From positions 55,163,249 to 55,227,248 of the forward strand of contig NC_088295.1 in the NCBI RefSeq assembly GCF_032854445.1: DNA of 64,000 nucleotides. The letters run 5' to 3'. A model generated the notes under the pieces. It ran no database searches. It was not told the origin of the DNA and worked only from the letters and a program-made list of their open reading frames with translations. The first letter of the stretch is position 1, and the number at the start of each line of letters is the position of its first letter. Positions 1 to 12,429 of the stretch are shown here, in pieces. The DNA comes from Liolophura sinensis. Lineage: Eukaryota; Mollusca; Polyplacophora; Chitonida; Chitonidae. Position numbers and translations under genes: made by a program.

Positions 1-235
1 CTTCTGTCTTGCTTGTCCTCAAGTCTCCCATGGAAGTATTCCTGATTTACATGGCATAAACCCGGATCAAGCAGAGAAATTTAGACACTGATGGGATAGA
101 TCTGTCTGTTAAGATTTGCGTAAATCTTTCAGGCTCTAGTTGGATCTCATTGCGGAATGGTTGCGTATTTAGTGTGCAGCAGATGTCTAGGATAAATATA
201 ATGGTGCAAATTTATCTTTTCTTTCTCATATTCAG

Positions 236-3200
236 TTAATGCTTGACAGTTGGAACCAGAGCATATTCTCCAACATTAAACAAAGGTTACAAGACAGTGC
301 AATGAAACTGGTCCATGCGGAGAGGAATGGAGAAGCTTTTGACGCACAGCTTGTCATAGGTGTTAGAGAATCTTATGGTGAGTTAGTCACCCTTCTAACA
401 TCCGCAGAATCGGTAAAATCATTTCTGCTCCATGTCATTAGCACATAAATTGAAATTTAATAGCTTTTGATTGAGCTTTAATAGTTTAATGGCTTTTGAT
501 TGAGAAATAAGTATTTTGTGTATACTAGAAAATATGTATTATTTTAGTTTACAGTTTAGCTAATGTATGCTTTGTAATTTTTACAGCTGTAGATGAAATA
601 ACATTTTTTTTTTTTTTTGTTTGGTGTTTTATGCCGTACTCAAGAATATTTCACTTATACGATGGCGGCCAGCATTATGGTGGGCGGAAACCGGGCAGAG
701 CCCGGGGGAACCCCAAATAAATCTTTTTTAGAAAAAGGAGTATCAATTAGTTTTTAAATACCTTTGAAAAGAAAAGAAAATAACAAGTGAAAGTAAATCT
801 GTCAGTGATCACTCAAAGTCTTTGAGTTGAATGATTATCCATCATCAGTTGCCATTTTGAATATACAGGTTGTTTAGAGAAAGAGGTGTGTAAAAAAAAA
901 AAAGCAAAAAAAAAACCAGCTATATGTTACATACCTTGTGTGTTTTTTTCCTTTGCAGTAAATCTTAGTTCAGATATAGATGACAAACTCAAAATCTACC
1001 GAGAAAATTTTGAACACGCCTACTTGATAGCCACAGAGAATTTTTACAAGACAAAAGCTCCGTTGTACCTAGCCCACAATGGCGTTCAGAACTACATGCG
1101 ATATGCAGATGCCAAACTAAAGGAAGAAGAGATTAGGGCCATACGATACCTGGAAACAGGGTACGGATGCAACTCGGTGGCAGCTGTGAGTAAATAATTC
1201 TTGCGTTCGGTTAAATCTGAACAGTTTTCTGTATTTACTATTTACAAGCAGAGTTTTAGACTACACCTTTGTCCCAGGACATTAAATGGGATGCCCAAAA
1301 TATAAAGCAAGCAAATTAGCAATCTGATATTTTCCACCCCATTGCATTTAAAAGACTAAAGGAGCAAAAATGTTTACCTTCAAACTTAGGATTTGCCCAA
1401 ATTAATGTTAAAAAAATCCAGTACATTGTTTGCCTAAATTAATGTAATAACCTCTGGGCCCACTTTCATAACACTTAATCAGTTTTTTTTTAACCTTCCT
1501 TGGAAATTACACAACTTTATGGAGGTGTAATCAATACAACATCTATCACAAAAAAAAAGTTATGAGGAGTATGGCTTATGAAGTTTTGTGAAAATGGGCC
1601 CTCTCTGAACTGATAGAAAATGACCAGTTTTCAATACAATAGTCAGTACCACTTAATTTGCATTCAGTACTTTGATATGTAAAAAGCCGTATATAAAACA
1701 AACCAGATTACCTTGATCCTGGTCATTTAACCTTTCTTTTAAAATGTCATGCCTTTTGGGATTGGGGTAGCATTTTAATACCTACATTGTAAAGGCTGCA
1801 ATTTTGTAGCCATCTTTAGAATTAAGGCTAATGAACTGTAACTTTGTCTTTGTTATCTGTTTGACAGCTGACGGAGTGCTGTGTTAATGTCCTGGTGACA
1901 GCTTTCAAAGAAACAATCTTACACGAGTGTGCTGCCATGATAAAAAATAATGAAACAGAAAGTAAGTTATCTTTGTCAGAAGTCTGTAAACTATTAATGC
2001 TCTTTTTAAGGTCGGTAGGTAAAGTACAGGTCAGTACATTGACTGCCTTGGTATAAAGTTTTGTCATCTACTTACCATGGTCTTCACTCGGACAGTTTGA
2101 CCACTCCAATCTAGCAATGTGGCTGACTGTTGTTTTATGAGTCAAGCAAGAAACATTCAAATAATGTCACATGGCAAACCGTAGTTCACTGACAGACCTA
2201 AAGAAAATATCAGAAAAATAACTCTAGGATAAATAATCAAACATGTTCTGCATTTGAATTTATGTAAGCTTTAAAAATATTTGTGAAATTTCTGCTGTAC
2301 GTGTACATGATGCAGATGCATGTATATATTCAGTTGACCTATATGATCATTGTTTTGCTATGTGTTCAACGATATGTTATGATGTGCAAAAGCTTGAACA
2401 GAGTCTTGAGGAATGGACGACTGACACAGCTGATGTGTTGATGTTGTTTGTATTTCAGAGTTACAGTTGATGTTCAGTCTAATGGACCGGGTGCCTGATG
2501 GCATCACCCCCATGTTACATGATCTCGAGGCACATATCGTCAGTCAGGGGCTCGCTGATATGATAGCTGCTGCAGAAAGTATTACACAAGTGAGTTATCT
2601 CCCCTTGGCTTGTCATCTTACCCTTTCTACACCCACGGCATACATATATGAAAAATTTTGTAGTCTGGGTCTTTCTGTGCTGTCTGAATACTTTATAGCA
2701 TTGCCTGTGCTGGAGGCTTCAATTTTTTTTTTTTTTTTCTTAATTACTTTATACTGTAATTCCTGGAAAAAAACCTCTTAATTTTCTTTGTGTACATGTA
2801 CACTGGAGTGTGTTTCTGTGTTTTTCATTGATCAAATCTAGAGTCATCATGGAAAAATGCAAAAAGAGAGAAATCAGATGCTATGAATTTGTGGTTTGAA
2901 AATAGCTTACAAATGGTTATTATAAAAGGTTAGTCGTGGCATTCACCTCATTTCTGTGGTCGCCTCGCTATGGCAGCAGTACTGTTTTAAACGGCATTAA
3001 GCCAAAATCATTCATTCAGTTGTTCGTTTATTGAGGTTAGAGCAAGAAAACTGGACTGGTTGACTCGATCTCGGTGTAGTATAAATGGTTGGGGTGTCAT
3101 GTGTGGTGTTTTCGCACTTTGGTGCCATGGACAAAGAATACATACACACCCCAAATGACCCTTATTGTTATATAACTGAAATGTTGTGAAGTATCACATA

Positions 3201-6200
3201 AAAATCAAAGCTAACATACATACATATTTATTGATTCATTCATATTTGTGGTGACATACCGTAGTTGAGTAAACCTGCCGTGTACACATGCACTAACAAC
3301 AATTGCTTGGGTGTGTCTGTTTCAGGATTCAGAGAAGTATGTAGAACAGCTACTAGAGTTGTTTAATAGATTCAGCGCCTTGGTTCGTGAAGCCTTTAGT
3401 GATGACCCCAGATTTTTAACCTCTAGGGATAAGGTGAGTACAGTCTTTCTAAGTTTTTACTCAGTAGGGGTTTGATTTGCTGTCTTATCTACTTAAAACT
3501 GTTAAATGTCACACTTATGATCAAGCGATTTTGGCCCTGCTATTACGGAAATGGTGTGCTGCAGTGTCTGGTATCTTTGACGTGGTGTTTTAATGAGGTA
3601 AGAACATTAATTAATAACTTTTGCCTTTGTATCATGCCTGTATTGAAATCTTATTGCTTTTTGATTTCATGATGTGTTTGTTCATATCTTTTCAGGCGTA
3701 CAAAAGTGTGGTGAATGACACATCAGTATTTAAATTAGAAATTCCCATCAAAAATAAAAGGTATGTTTTTGTAAGGAGACTTTGCCATTGTGTCAGGATT
3801 GACCTTGTTAGAAATTTGTAATGGACAAAATATGTACTTGATCCAGATGTCCCGACTCGGTTCTGTGTTCTCTGGTTTTTCTACAACCACATGTTTAACC
3901 CTGGGAGCTGTCATAAGAGTTAATAATTCTTCGTTTTGAGTTTAAAACAGCAATGAAAAAATTACTGGTTTACAAATAAATCCCATAAATAAATATATAA
4001 AGAATTTATTTATTTATTTATTGGATTGGTGTTTTATGCCGTACTCAAGAATATTTCACTTAGACGACGGCGGCCAGCATTATGATGGGAGGAAACTGGG
4101 AAGAGCCCGGGGGAAACCCATGGTCTGTCAGCAGGTTGCTGACAGACCTTCCCACTTACGGCCGGAGAGGGAGCCAGCATAGTTAGTTTTAAAGGTACTA
4201 CCTTTATATGTTTATTTATTGTATTGATAGACTGACACTGCTACCTGCACTATATTGTCATTATGCCCAATAAATCTAAGTATCTTTCTCCATCTTCACG
4301 AATTTATGTGAATGAGTTAACATTGTGTGTCAACCTTACGTTTCACACAGCTTTTTGTACGTATCAGCTGATTTGTGAGAGTGTGCATTTTCTCTCAGTT
4401 TCAGCAGTGTAGGAGGTAAAACTCAGCCCGAGTCCAAGTGTCCGGAACTTCTGGCTAATTTCTGTGATATGCTTTTGAGAAAAACACCTCTTAGTAAAAA
4501 ACTTACCTCAGAAGAAGTAGAAAGGAAACTTAGGGATGTTGTAAGTATGAGTTTTTCTGTTATTAGCCATTGGTGGTGCTGCCTCAAATACACAGTAATA
4601 TTTCTACACAATGTTGGCTTTCATACCAATTTATCTGTTATTAATGAACTGTCTGTTATCACAAATAATTATTTCCTTCACAGAAAGTTGCATCCTCTGC
4701 AAAATAATCTGACTAAATACCTTTGCATAACATTCTAATTGTGCAAAGATTTAATAGTTCACCAGGTATGGTCCTGCAGGAGTATCATGAAAGTATATGA
4801 AAGAGGGTTGCAAAGTGTGCAGTGGGATTTTCATGCTTAAACAGGAATATTCTTGGATCTTTGCTTTTAAGCTTTTGCAACTGGTTTTTAAGATAAATGT
4901 TTTCAGAAAACTGTAGGAGCCTTTACCATTATGAAATTTGACTTGTTTTCAGCTATTAGTGTTGAAGTATGTGCAGAACAAGGATGTGTTCATGAGATAC
5001 CACAAGGCTCACCTGACACGCAGACTTATCCTGGACACGTCGGCAGATAATGAGAAGGAGGAGAATATGGTGGAATGGCTGAGGGTAATGTCTCTTATCC
5101 AAGTCAAGTCCTTCAGATTCCCTAATTATTTTATCTTCATCTGGTCTTCTCTGATTATCCAGTATATATGTAATTGTATTAACAAAAATACACAGTTTAT
5201 CTTTTCTCACAGTATTGAATCCCTACAATGGACAATGTCCTTGTCTCTATTTCTGTGAAAACCGAGAGAGAAATGTAAATTTTTGATATGTAAAATATCT
5301 GTCCTGATAATTAGAAGAATTACAGTAATCACTTACTGCCTTCAGATATCCTGTCCCCAGTCAGGTAATGAGCTCAGTCACTTGGTTCGTTTACTCAACT
5401 GTCCCCTGTCGGTACTGGTGTTCCAAGTTTTAAATGCAATATGGAACATAAGTGGCACTCAGTGATTGATTGAGCAAAGAAGTACATCCTCACTTGATTG
5501 GGCATTTTATTTGTTCTCATCTCATTCTGTTATTGTATTAGTGACTTATTAAAAATACCGGAATATGATCATTATCTAGATCCTTCTGGATTTGCATATT
5601 CTAGAATGTACTGATTGAGGTGATTAAGGGATTAGGGAAAATAGTTCTGTCAAAAGGCATCACTGAAGCCAGAGTTACTTGTACGTGTGCGTGAAGATAG
5701 CCAATGGTGTGTTTTTCTTACAGGAAGTTGGAATGCCAGCAGATTACGTCAACAAGCTAGCCCGCATGTTTCAGGACACAAAAGTCAGCGATGATTTGAA
5801 CGTAGAGTTCAAGGATGCACACAGGAATAATAATGAGGGATTAGCAGGTGAGTTGTGCGTCTGAAGGACTAGCACGAGACTAGACTTAAGTACTCTTAAA
5901 GGGATACAAAATAGATGCTGATTGGCTGATAGTGGACATAGGATTTCCTGCGTTAAACCCTGCAGCCTTGGTCACACTGAGGCTAGGCATAGCCTGGACT
6001 TGTCTACCTCTCACCAGCCAATCAGAATTGGTTCTGTTTCCCTTTAACTTTATTATTCGTTTTTGTTATTATTCCTGAATATCTTTTGAACTTTAAGTAT
6101 TAAAATAGAAAAAATTAAGGTGAGTCCCAATTTTACCCGCAGTAAAACTGTCTCAAAGATAAAACTGAGTCTGGATTAAGTCTACAACCTGGCATGCACG

Positions 6201-9200
6201 ACAGCTTAAGACCCAACTCCGCTTGATCCGACTGTTACACCCGGTCGTAGGCGTTTGTGGGTGTGAAATATCTGGAGTTGTATTCAAGTTGCTACGTATA
6301 TGCCAGTTCAGTCCAATGTCATATGGTCCTCCGTGAGTGGGAGTATTTGTGTATGACCAGTTGAGTTAAGTTGGATCTTATGCTCTGATGTATGCCAAGC
6401 TTACGACAGCTTCATGATCCTGATATATAATATATAGGAGATGTAGGTCATGTACATGTAGGACTGTCACTTCTAGATTCATAGGTGAATCAGAGTTAAT
6501 GGATGAACTTCTGTAATTTAAAAGTTACTCCAGTCTGTGTGTCAGCAATTTCAGCAGTTTTGTCTCTCAGACTGAAAGGTTAATAGATGAACTAGTTCTC
6601 ACTTTGCTACAGTGTTGATTTGCCAAAGATTCCTTTTTCAGGTTGGTGATTGTGTCTTTTCATTTGTTGTAATCAAATTAGGTGGAGAAACCTTTTAAAG
6701 TTACTCAGTTTGCTTGAGTTCTTTTGATGATAGATATCCTTCTTACTGGGAAAACATTTCAACATCAAAAGGGGTACTTTAGGACCTACTGTTGCAAAAT
6801 TTTAGGTGACATACTGTATCTTCTTACAAAGGTCAATAGCTTACCTTGGCCACTCCATTTTCCACCGCCCATAAACCAGGCTGTTGCCGTATAAATTTAA
6901 AGTTCTTGAATGCAGCATTGTACTCCAGTAAATTTCTGTGTTAATCCCAATCAGTGACAGTTGTTTTAACCCTTTAATTCAGATTCCATCAACATTAAGA
7001 TCCTGAACGCTGGGGCGTGGGCGAGAACGAGTGACCGGGTGTCGGTGTCGTTACCCATGGAGCTGGAGGATTACATTCCTCAGGTGGAGGAGTTCTACAA
7101 GCTCAAACACAGTGGCAGGAAGCTACAGTGGCATCATCTCATGTCTAATGGAATTGTATGTATCGTTTTAGGCTTACAGTCTTGTTAGGCTTACAGTCTT
7201 GTTAGGCTTACAGTCTTGTTAGGCTTACAGTCTTGTTAGGCTTGCAGTCTTGCCACATGGTAGTAGACGAGTCCATTTAGAACAACATTTTGGGGGCCTC
7301 CGTGGCTCAGGCGGTTAGCGCGCCATGGCAGCGTAATGACCCAGAAGCCTCTCATCAATGCGGTGGCTGTGAGTTCAAGTCCAGCTCTTGCTGGCTTCCT
7401 CTCCGGCCGTACATGGGAAGGTCTGTCATCAACCTGCGGATGGTCGTGGGTTTCCCCCGGGCTCTGCTCAGTTTCCTCCCACCATAATGCTGGCTGCCGT
7501 GGCGTAAGTGAAATATTCTTGAGTACGGCGTAAAACACCAATCAAATAAATCAATGAATAAAACAACATTTTGGGACTGTTGCTAGGTCAGCAGTCATAT
7601 TTGTACTTAGTTACATTTGATAAGTAAAGATATTTTATTAAATGCATGCATAAAAAACAAACAGCGAGGACAGTCTTGCTGTCTTTTGCCTGCACAGCCT
7701 TCAAAACAAAATACAAATGATTTCTGCCACACTCATTGAGGATAATGCTTGTAATTGTCTAAAAACTTTTGCCAGTCTGTATGTTGGTTAAGATGCAGTT
7801 TAAAATTTTATCCCTGCAGTGTGGTTATATTGACCTGTGACTATTGTGGTGTACTAAAATAAACATTAAAACTGACAGAGGCATTACTTATGGATAACAA
7901 CTCATGGATTTACTGTGTTGGTAACAACTCCTGGATTTATTGTGTTGGTAACAACTCCTGGATTTATTGTGTTGTTATCTATAAGTAATGCCTCTGTCAA
8001 TCTTTACCATCCCAATTCCTAAATGTCTCTGAAAGAAGAAGAAAACATTAAAACTGTCAGAATTGTGGAGGTAAACACAGATTGTTTTAATGAAATACTG
8101 AACGGTCAATAATTGATTCTGTGTATATCATAGGCTTAGGATGTGTTCCAGGTCTGCCTGAAAACTCCTTTTTTCATTCTCAGTATTTTTCACTTGTGCT
8201 TTGTAATGTAAAATAATCATTTGTTTCACCTGTTGCAGATAACATTCTGCAATGATGTAGGTAAATTTGATCTGGAGGTGACAACATTTCAAATGGCTGT
8301 GTTATTTGCCTGGAACCAGAGGCCGAAGGACAGAATCTCTTATGAGAGTTTACGCTTAGCCACGGAACTGCCTGATGCTGAACTCCGCAGGACACTTTGG
8401 GTATGTGGCTGATAACTGCGGTAATGTCATTGTTAAGGCCTATATCAGACTCTCTACATGTAAGTTCCAATCACCTAGCCAGATTTGAACTTTGATAATG
8501 ATGCAAGTATAGAAAAAGCATAGAAAAATTCTGTAAAGTAAAACGTAGGTAATACCCATAAATCATTACATTGTTCTAATTTGACACATAAAGTTAATGT
8601 TGGAAGAGCTGCAGCTGTTTGTCAGGAGGTTTGCGAAATACCTCATTAGGTGCAGCAGTTTCTTCAGAACTTAGCTCAGGTTCCTTAACTTGTCCTAAAA
8701 GATTTGTTGCATAGAGTGTTAAATGTCATTCTTTTTGAAAAAAAAATTAATCGAAATGAAAACTTCACAGTTGAAGTTAGCATCGTCCGTTAAAAAGCGT
8801 ATGTGAAATAAACCCTGAAAAGATTTTGCCTAAATTTTTTAGTAATTATTGTAATATCTGTGTCTTTCCTGTCTTGTTGCAGTCATTAGTGTGTTTCCCT
8901 AAGATTAAGCGCCAGGTTTTATGCTGTGGACCAGACTGTAAATCACCCAAGGAATTCACGGACAGCACCCAATTCTGGGCCAATCAGGAATTTGCTCTCA
9001 TGTAAGTATTATATAAATGCTATGTCCTACAGGCTTGGTGTTCAGCTCATTTTTAGTTACAGTAGGTAACTGATTAGTAGATTCACTGACAGAGGAGTAT
9101 AGAATCCTCAGCCCTCTCTCAATTTACGGGGCCTTGGTGACAATAAGTTGTCTAACTTTTGTCGAATATCACTTGTGTTCCTCCAATACAGTGGCACAGT

Positions 9201-10334
9201 TGGTAGAGCGGTAGATCCAGGGTTAATCCTGGGTCGAGTCACTCCTAAGATTTTAATAGAGGAAGTTGCAGCTTCCTCGCTTGGCGTTTAGCATGAAGGG
9301 GATAGTGCAACTACTGGTTGACCCATATCAGTATAATGGCTCAGGCACGTCGGCTTACTTGCCTTGGGTAAGGCATCTCAGTGAAGCAGCACTAGATAAA
9401 AGAGCAGTGGAAATCCGTCCAGCAACAAGAAGGCACATTACATGCATTCTAAGGATTCCTTCATCGTCATATGACTGAAAAATTGTTAAGAACGACACTA
9501 CACAACAAGCACTCACTCACTCCAATACATTGAGCATTTCTGTATGTCACACATGGGAAAGGTTGTCTTTAACATGACAAATCATGGTAATATACTCCAC
9601 TCATAAAACTGACCCATAAAACTTTTCATGTCAGTGAAAAATTCTTGATTATAATGTTAAAGAGCAATCAAGTAAATATATAAATAAAAAAATTTCAGGT
9701 ACTCTGATTATAGTGTAAAATTGGATGAAATGAATGAATTATTATCCAAATTTTGGATGTTAGCTCAGTCTGATATTCATATTCACAGTAAAAATGGCCG
9801 TCTACAGAAGCGTGGTAAAATCAATCTGATTGGTCGACTGCAGCTGTCAACAGAGAGAAGTCGAGAGGAGGATAATGAGGGTATAATGCAGCTGAGAATT
9901 CTCAGAGTGCAGGTAAACTGACAACCAGACCATTTACAAAGTTTGTTTCTTGTACTTTTAACAAGATAATCTGGCAAAGCGTGTTCAAGTAAACTCAAAA
10001 CCAGACAATTCACAAAATTTGTTTCTTATACCTTTAACAATCCAATCTGCCAAAACTGTTTCACCTATAAAACCTGACCATCATCATATGAGCAGAGCGT
10101 TAAACAAATAAATAAATAAAATGACATTTTCTTTTTCAGGAGGCGATTGTAAAGATTATGAAGATGAGGAAGAGGATAACTAATGCGGCTCTTCAGACAG
10201 AACTTGTAGAAATTCTCAAAAACATGTTTTTGCCTTCAAAGAAACTGATCAAGGAGCAGATAGAGTGGCTTATTGAGCACAAGTACATGCGGAGGGATGA
10301 AGAAAACATTAATATGTTTATTTATATGGCATAA
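236..10334 (+). CDS. CUL5: Cullin-5, 14 exons, 5' part outside window
   Basis: Scaffold of CRL5 ubiquitin ligases; the N-terminal cullin repeats bind the Elongin BC/SOCS-box side and the C-terminal domain binds the RING protein RBX2. Exons by reading-frame continuity and GT-AG borders: 236-377, 959-1185, 1868-1961, 2459-2589, 3326-3433, 3696-3760, 4405(or 4408)-4540, 4953-5084, 5724-5847, 6983-7155, 8239-8400, 8883-9001, 9789-9912, 10140-10334. The joined frame stays open and gives about 643 residues, matching human CUL5 from about residue 138 to its end. Diagnostic stretches are SMKLVHAER-like 'AMKLVHAER', 'FMRYHKAHLTRRLIL', 'GMPADYVNKLARMFQD', 'QKRGKINLIGRLQ' and the end 'FIYMA'. The NEDD8-acceptor lysine of the IMKMRK motif is at 10161-10163. 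Bases 1-235 are intron. Two acceptor ambiguities (4398-4407 and 9698/9788) are described in the findings. Identity is secure from sequence; function is known for the family. Confidence 0.97.
605..714 (-). mobile_element. SINE family A, 3' half only, reversed
   Basis: In a CUL5 intron. A T-run followed by 'TTTGGTGTTTTATGCCGTAC', then the GC-rich core with 'GGGCAGAGCCCGGGGG'. This is the reverse complement of the 3' half of the full-length copies at 7295 and 44118. The tRNA-like head is missing, which is typical of a 5'-truncated SINE. Confidence 0.85.
2930..3200 (+). mobile_element. Degraded SINE family B fragments
   Basis: CUL5 intron. A SINE-like tail (AACGGCATTAAGCC followed by ATTCATTCA) ends near 3020. 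It is followed by a body segment (GGTTAGAGCAAGAAAACTGG, then a GTCAGTATAATG-like stretch and 'GGTGCCATGG') that matches the better preserved copies at 30065 and 58766. The ends are eroded and no target duplication is obvious. Confidence 0.55.
4005..4180 (-). mobile_element. SINE family A, 5'-truncated, reversed
   Basis: CUL5 intron between the exons ending at 3760 and starting at 4405. It runs from a TTTATTTATTTA tail through 'GCCGTACTCAAGAATATTTC' and the core to 'GGAGAGGGAGCCAGCAT', where the tRNA-like head would follow but is absent. Confidence 0.85.
7168..7252 (+). repeat. 17-bp tandem repeat, five copies
   Basis: Five head-to-tail copies of TTAGGCTTACAGTCTTG begin 12 bases after the CUL5 donor at 7155/7156. 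Each copy contains TTACAG, an acceptor-like hexamer. No coding meaning is seen. Confidence 0.9.
7295..7561 (+). mobile_element. Full-length SINE family A with target duplication
   Basis: The best-bounded copy of the main SINE in this window. It has a tRNA-like head (A-box-like TGGCTCAGGCGGTTAGCGCG, B-box-like GAGTTCAAGTCC), a GC-rich core with 'CCCGGGCTCTGC', the 3' segment 'ATATTCTTGAGTACGGCG' and a tail of (A)AATAAATCAATGAATAAA. A perfect 14-bp target duplication, AACAACATTTTGGG, lies at 7281-7294 and 7562-7575. The core resembles the 'Meta' SINE domain as I recall it; this is not verified. Confidence 0.93.
7871..8000. repeat. Foldback with 30-bp inverted ends and internal repeats
   Basis: CUL5 intron. 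CTGACAGAGGCATTACTTAT at 7871 is the near-exact inverse of the stretch ending at 8000, giving about 30-bp inverted ends. Between them lie three copies of a 27-bp unit containing AACAACTCCTGGATTTATTG. It could be a small non-autonomous DNA element or a simple hairpin. Confidence 0.75.
9186..9517 (+). mobile_element. SINE family B, near full length
   Basis: CUL5 intron. A tRNA-like head has the A-box-like TGGCACAGTTGGTAGAGCGG and the B-box-like GGGTCGAGTCACTCC. A unique body follows, then the 3' segment 'CATATGACTGAAAAATTGTT' and a short CACTCACTCACTCC tail. The 3' segment recurs at 30369 and 59036. A 70-codon open frame inside it is incidental. Confidence 0.75.
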
Positions 10335-11031
10335 GGTTTATCTCTTGAGATTCGTGGTGTGGGCAGATTCGGTAGAAAACTCACCTCAGTAATCGCTGGT
10401 TATACAAAGCAGCCTACACAGACCAGCTCATCCAAACACTGGCATTTCTACAGCAGAACCGTGCAATGCCTCTGGGGATAGAAACTTATCAGCAAAACTG
10501 AACTTAATTGTCACTGTAAAGCAGACAGCTTTTTAAAGATTGCACTGAAATAATTTACACGTATACCCAGGAATTTTATGCTGTCTTTATTCTGGATATT
10601 CACTTTTTGTTACATGCAGAAACTTACAGCACTAAATCATATGTCAAACATCATCTTGTATACTGGTGTATGTTATTTTACTTTCTGTTTTTATCCACAT
10701 GACTGTACTAAGCACTTGGCATTAAATCAAAACACATCAAGGTAGGCTACTGTAAGGTCTGAATGGTTAACTCTCTACCTAGAAGTCAAAAGTGATAAAA
10801 ATATCACAAAACAATACTTCTTCCTGGGATTCTACATTAGAAGTATCTTTCATCTTTGTTGGACTTGTTGTAGTTTGAAAATGTCACTTTTCTAAACATT
10901 TGAGTATTGCTGCTTGGGTAGTTTCTTTAGTAAGCACAGTGTGTAATTTTCATCAAGATGATTTCAGCTTAAGATTCTTACAGCCATACATGTGACGTGT
11001 GATGTGGTTGTTTATGGTGAATTGAAGGGTA
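10335..11031 (+). other. CUL5 3' flank, probable 3' UTR
   Basis: No coding signal follows the CUL5 stop. The DNA is AT-rich and single-copy in appearance. I infer 3' UTR from its position only. No canonical AATAAA is convincing in this stretch. Confidence 0.4.
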
Positions 11032-11766
11032 AGAACCAGAGGTCTTCCTCATGTGATGTGACCAACCAATACATGGTCTTCTCCATGTGATGTGACCAAC
11101 CAATACATGGTCTTCTCCATGTGACGTGACCAACCAGTACATGGTCCTCTCCATGTGATGTTACCAACCAGTATATGGTCTTCCCATTGTGGTGTGACCA
11201 ACCAGTACATGGTCCTCTCCATTTCATTTGACCAACCAGTACATGGTCTTCCTCATGTGATGTGACCAACCAGTACATGGTTTTCTACATGTGATGTGAC
11301 CAACCAGTACATGGTCTTCCCAATGTTATGTGACCAACCAGTACATGGTCTTCTACATGTGATGTGACCAAGCAGTACAAGGTCCTCTCCATTTGATTCA
11401 ACCAAGCAGTACATGGTCTTCTACATGTGATGTGACTAACCAGTACGGGGCCTTCTACAAGTGGTGTGAAAAACCAGTACATGGTCTTCTATATGTGGTG
11501 TGACCAACCAGTATATGGTCTTCTCCATGTGCTGTTACCAAGAAGCACATGGTCATCTACATGTGGTGTGACCAACCAGTACATGGTCCTCACCATGTGA
11601 TGTGACCAACCAGTACATGGTCTTCCCATTGTGGTGTGACCATGCAATACATGGTCCTCTCCATGTGGTGTGACCAACCAGTACATGGTCTTCCCATTGT
11701 GGTGTGACCATGCAGTACATGGTCCTCTCCATGTGATGTGACCAACCAGTACATGGTCTTACCCAC
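11032..11766 (+). repeat. 34-bp minisatellite, about 21 copies
   Basis: Diverged units of the type CATGTGATGTGACCAACCAG plus TACATGGTCTTCTC repeat head to tail. Because 34 is not a multiple of three, three units make a 34-codon cycle, and overlapping open frames of 65-88 codons appear on the minus strand. They are repeat artefacts. Position suggests the array is in the CUL5 3' UTR or just beyond it. Confidence 0.93.
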
Positions 11767-12247
11767 ATAGTTGAGTAGTGTACCTGTTTTCACGTACTAG
11801 GTTTCCCCGTGTTTGAAAGTTGAAAATGTGGCATTAGTACACACGGTCTGAAGTTATCACCACAATCACTTTTTTTTTTTTTTCGCAACCGAAAGTAGCG
11901 TATGATTAATTCTTTTTGTAGAAAAAATCCAACAACTTCATGGTTAATAAGCTTATTTGTGAAAGAAGAGGAGTAGTAATTTGACTTTCATCCTATCAGT
12001 GAAATAGGCTAGATGCAGTGAACTTTAGATGCATTTTCAGAAAACAGTATGACTGAATTTTCTTATCTTCAGCAAAAACAGAGAGGACATACAGGTATAA
12101 GAAATGCCAAATATTAATAAACAAGGACTAACTAGGTTTAATTTCTTCTTGAATTAAACCATTTCACGAAATCGTCTGTGTTTTCATACAGCTGATATAA
12201 CTGTTTTTAACTTTTCACTGAGGAACTGAGAATGGGTTATTAAGTTA

Positions 12248-12248
12248 T

Positions 12249-12285
<37 letters not shown>
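12248..12285. repeat. (ATT)n microsatellite
   Basis: About 12 uninterrupted ATT units downstream of CUL5. Confidence 0.95.
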
Positions 12286-12421
12286 CAAATTTACCACAGG
12301 ACAAGTAGGGAGCATGTAAATGTATTACAGAACAATATTCATTTAGTGCTTGTTTTGTCTCAAGTCGTATTCAATCTAGATCACACCAGCAGTACTAATG
12401 ATGAAGATTGTAGAATGACTG

Positions 12422-12427
12422 AATAAA
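12422..12427 (+). terminator. Candidate CUL5 polyadenylation signal
   Basis: AATAAA in the context GACTGAATAAAGGATTATGG, about 2.1 kb after the CUL5 stop. It is one of several AATAAA hexamers downstream (others near 13757 and 14266), so the choice is uncertain. Confidence 0.25.
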
Positions 12428-12429
12428 GG

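Noticed and set aside
11012-11793. Minus-strand open frames reading MYWLVTSHGEDHVL-type repeats
   Set aside because: They arise from the 34-bp minisatellite; overlapping frames all stay open and no splice or start context supports a gene.
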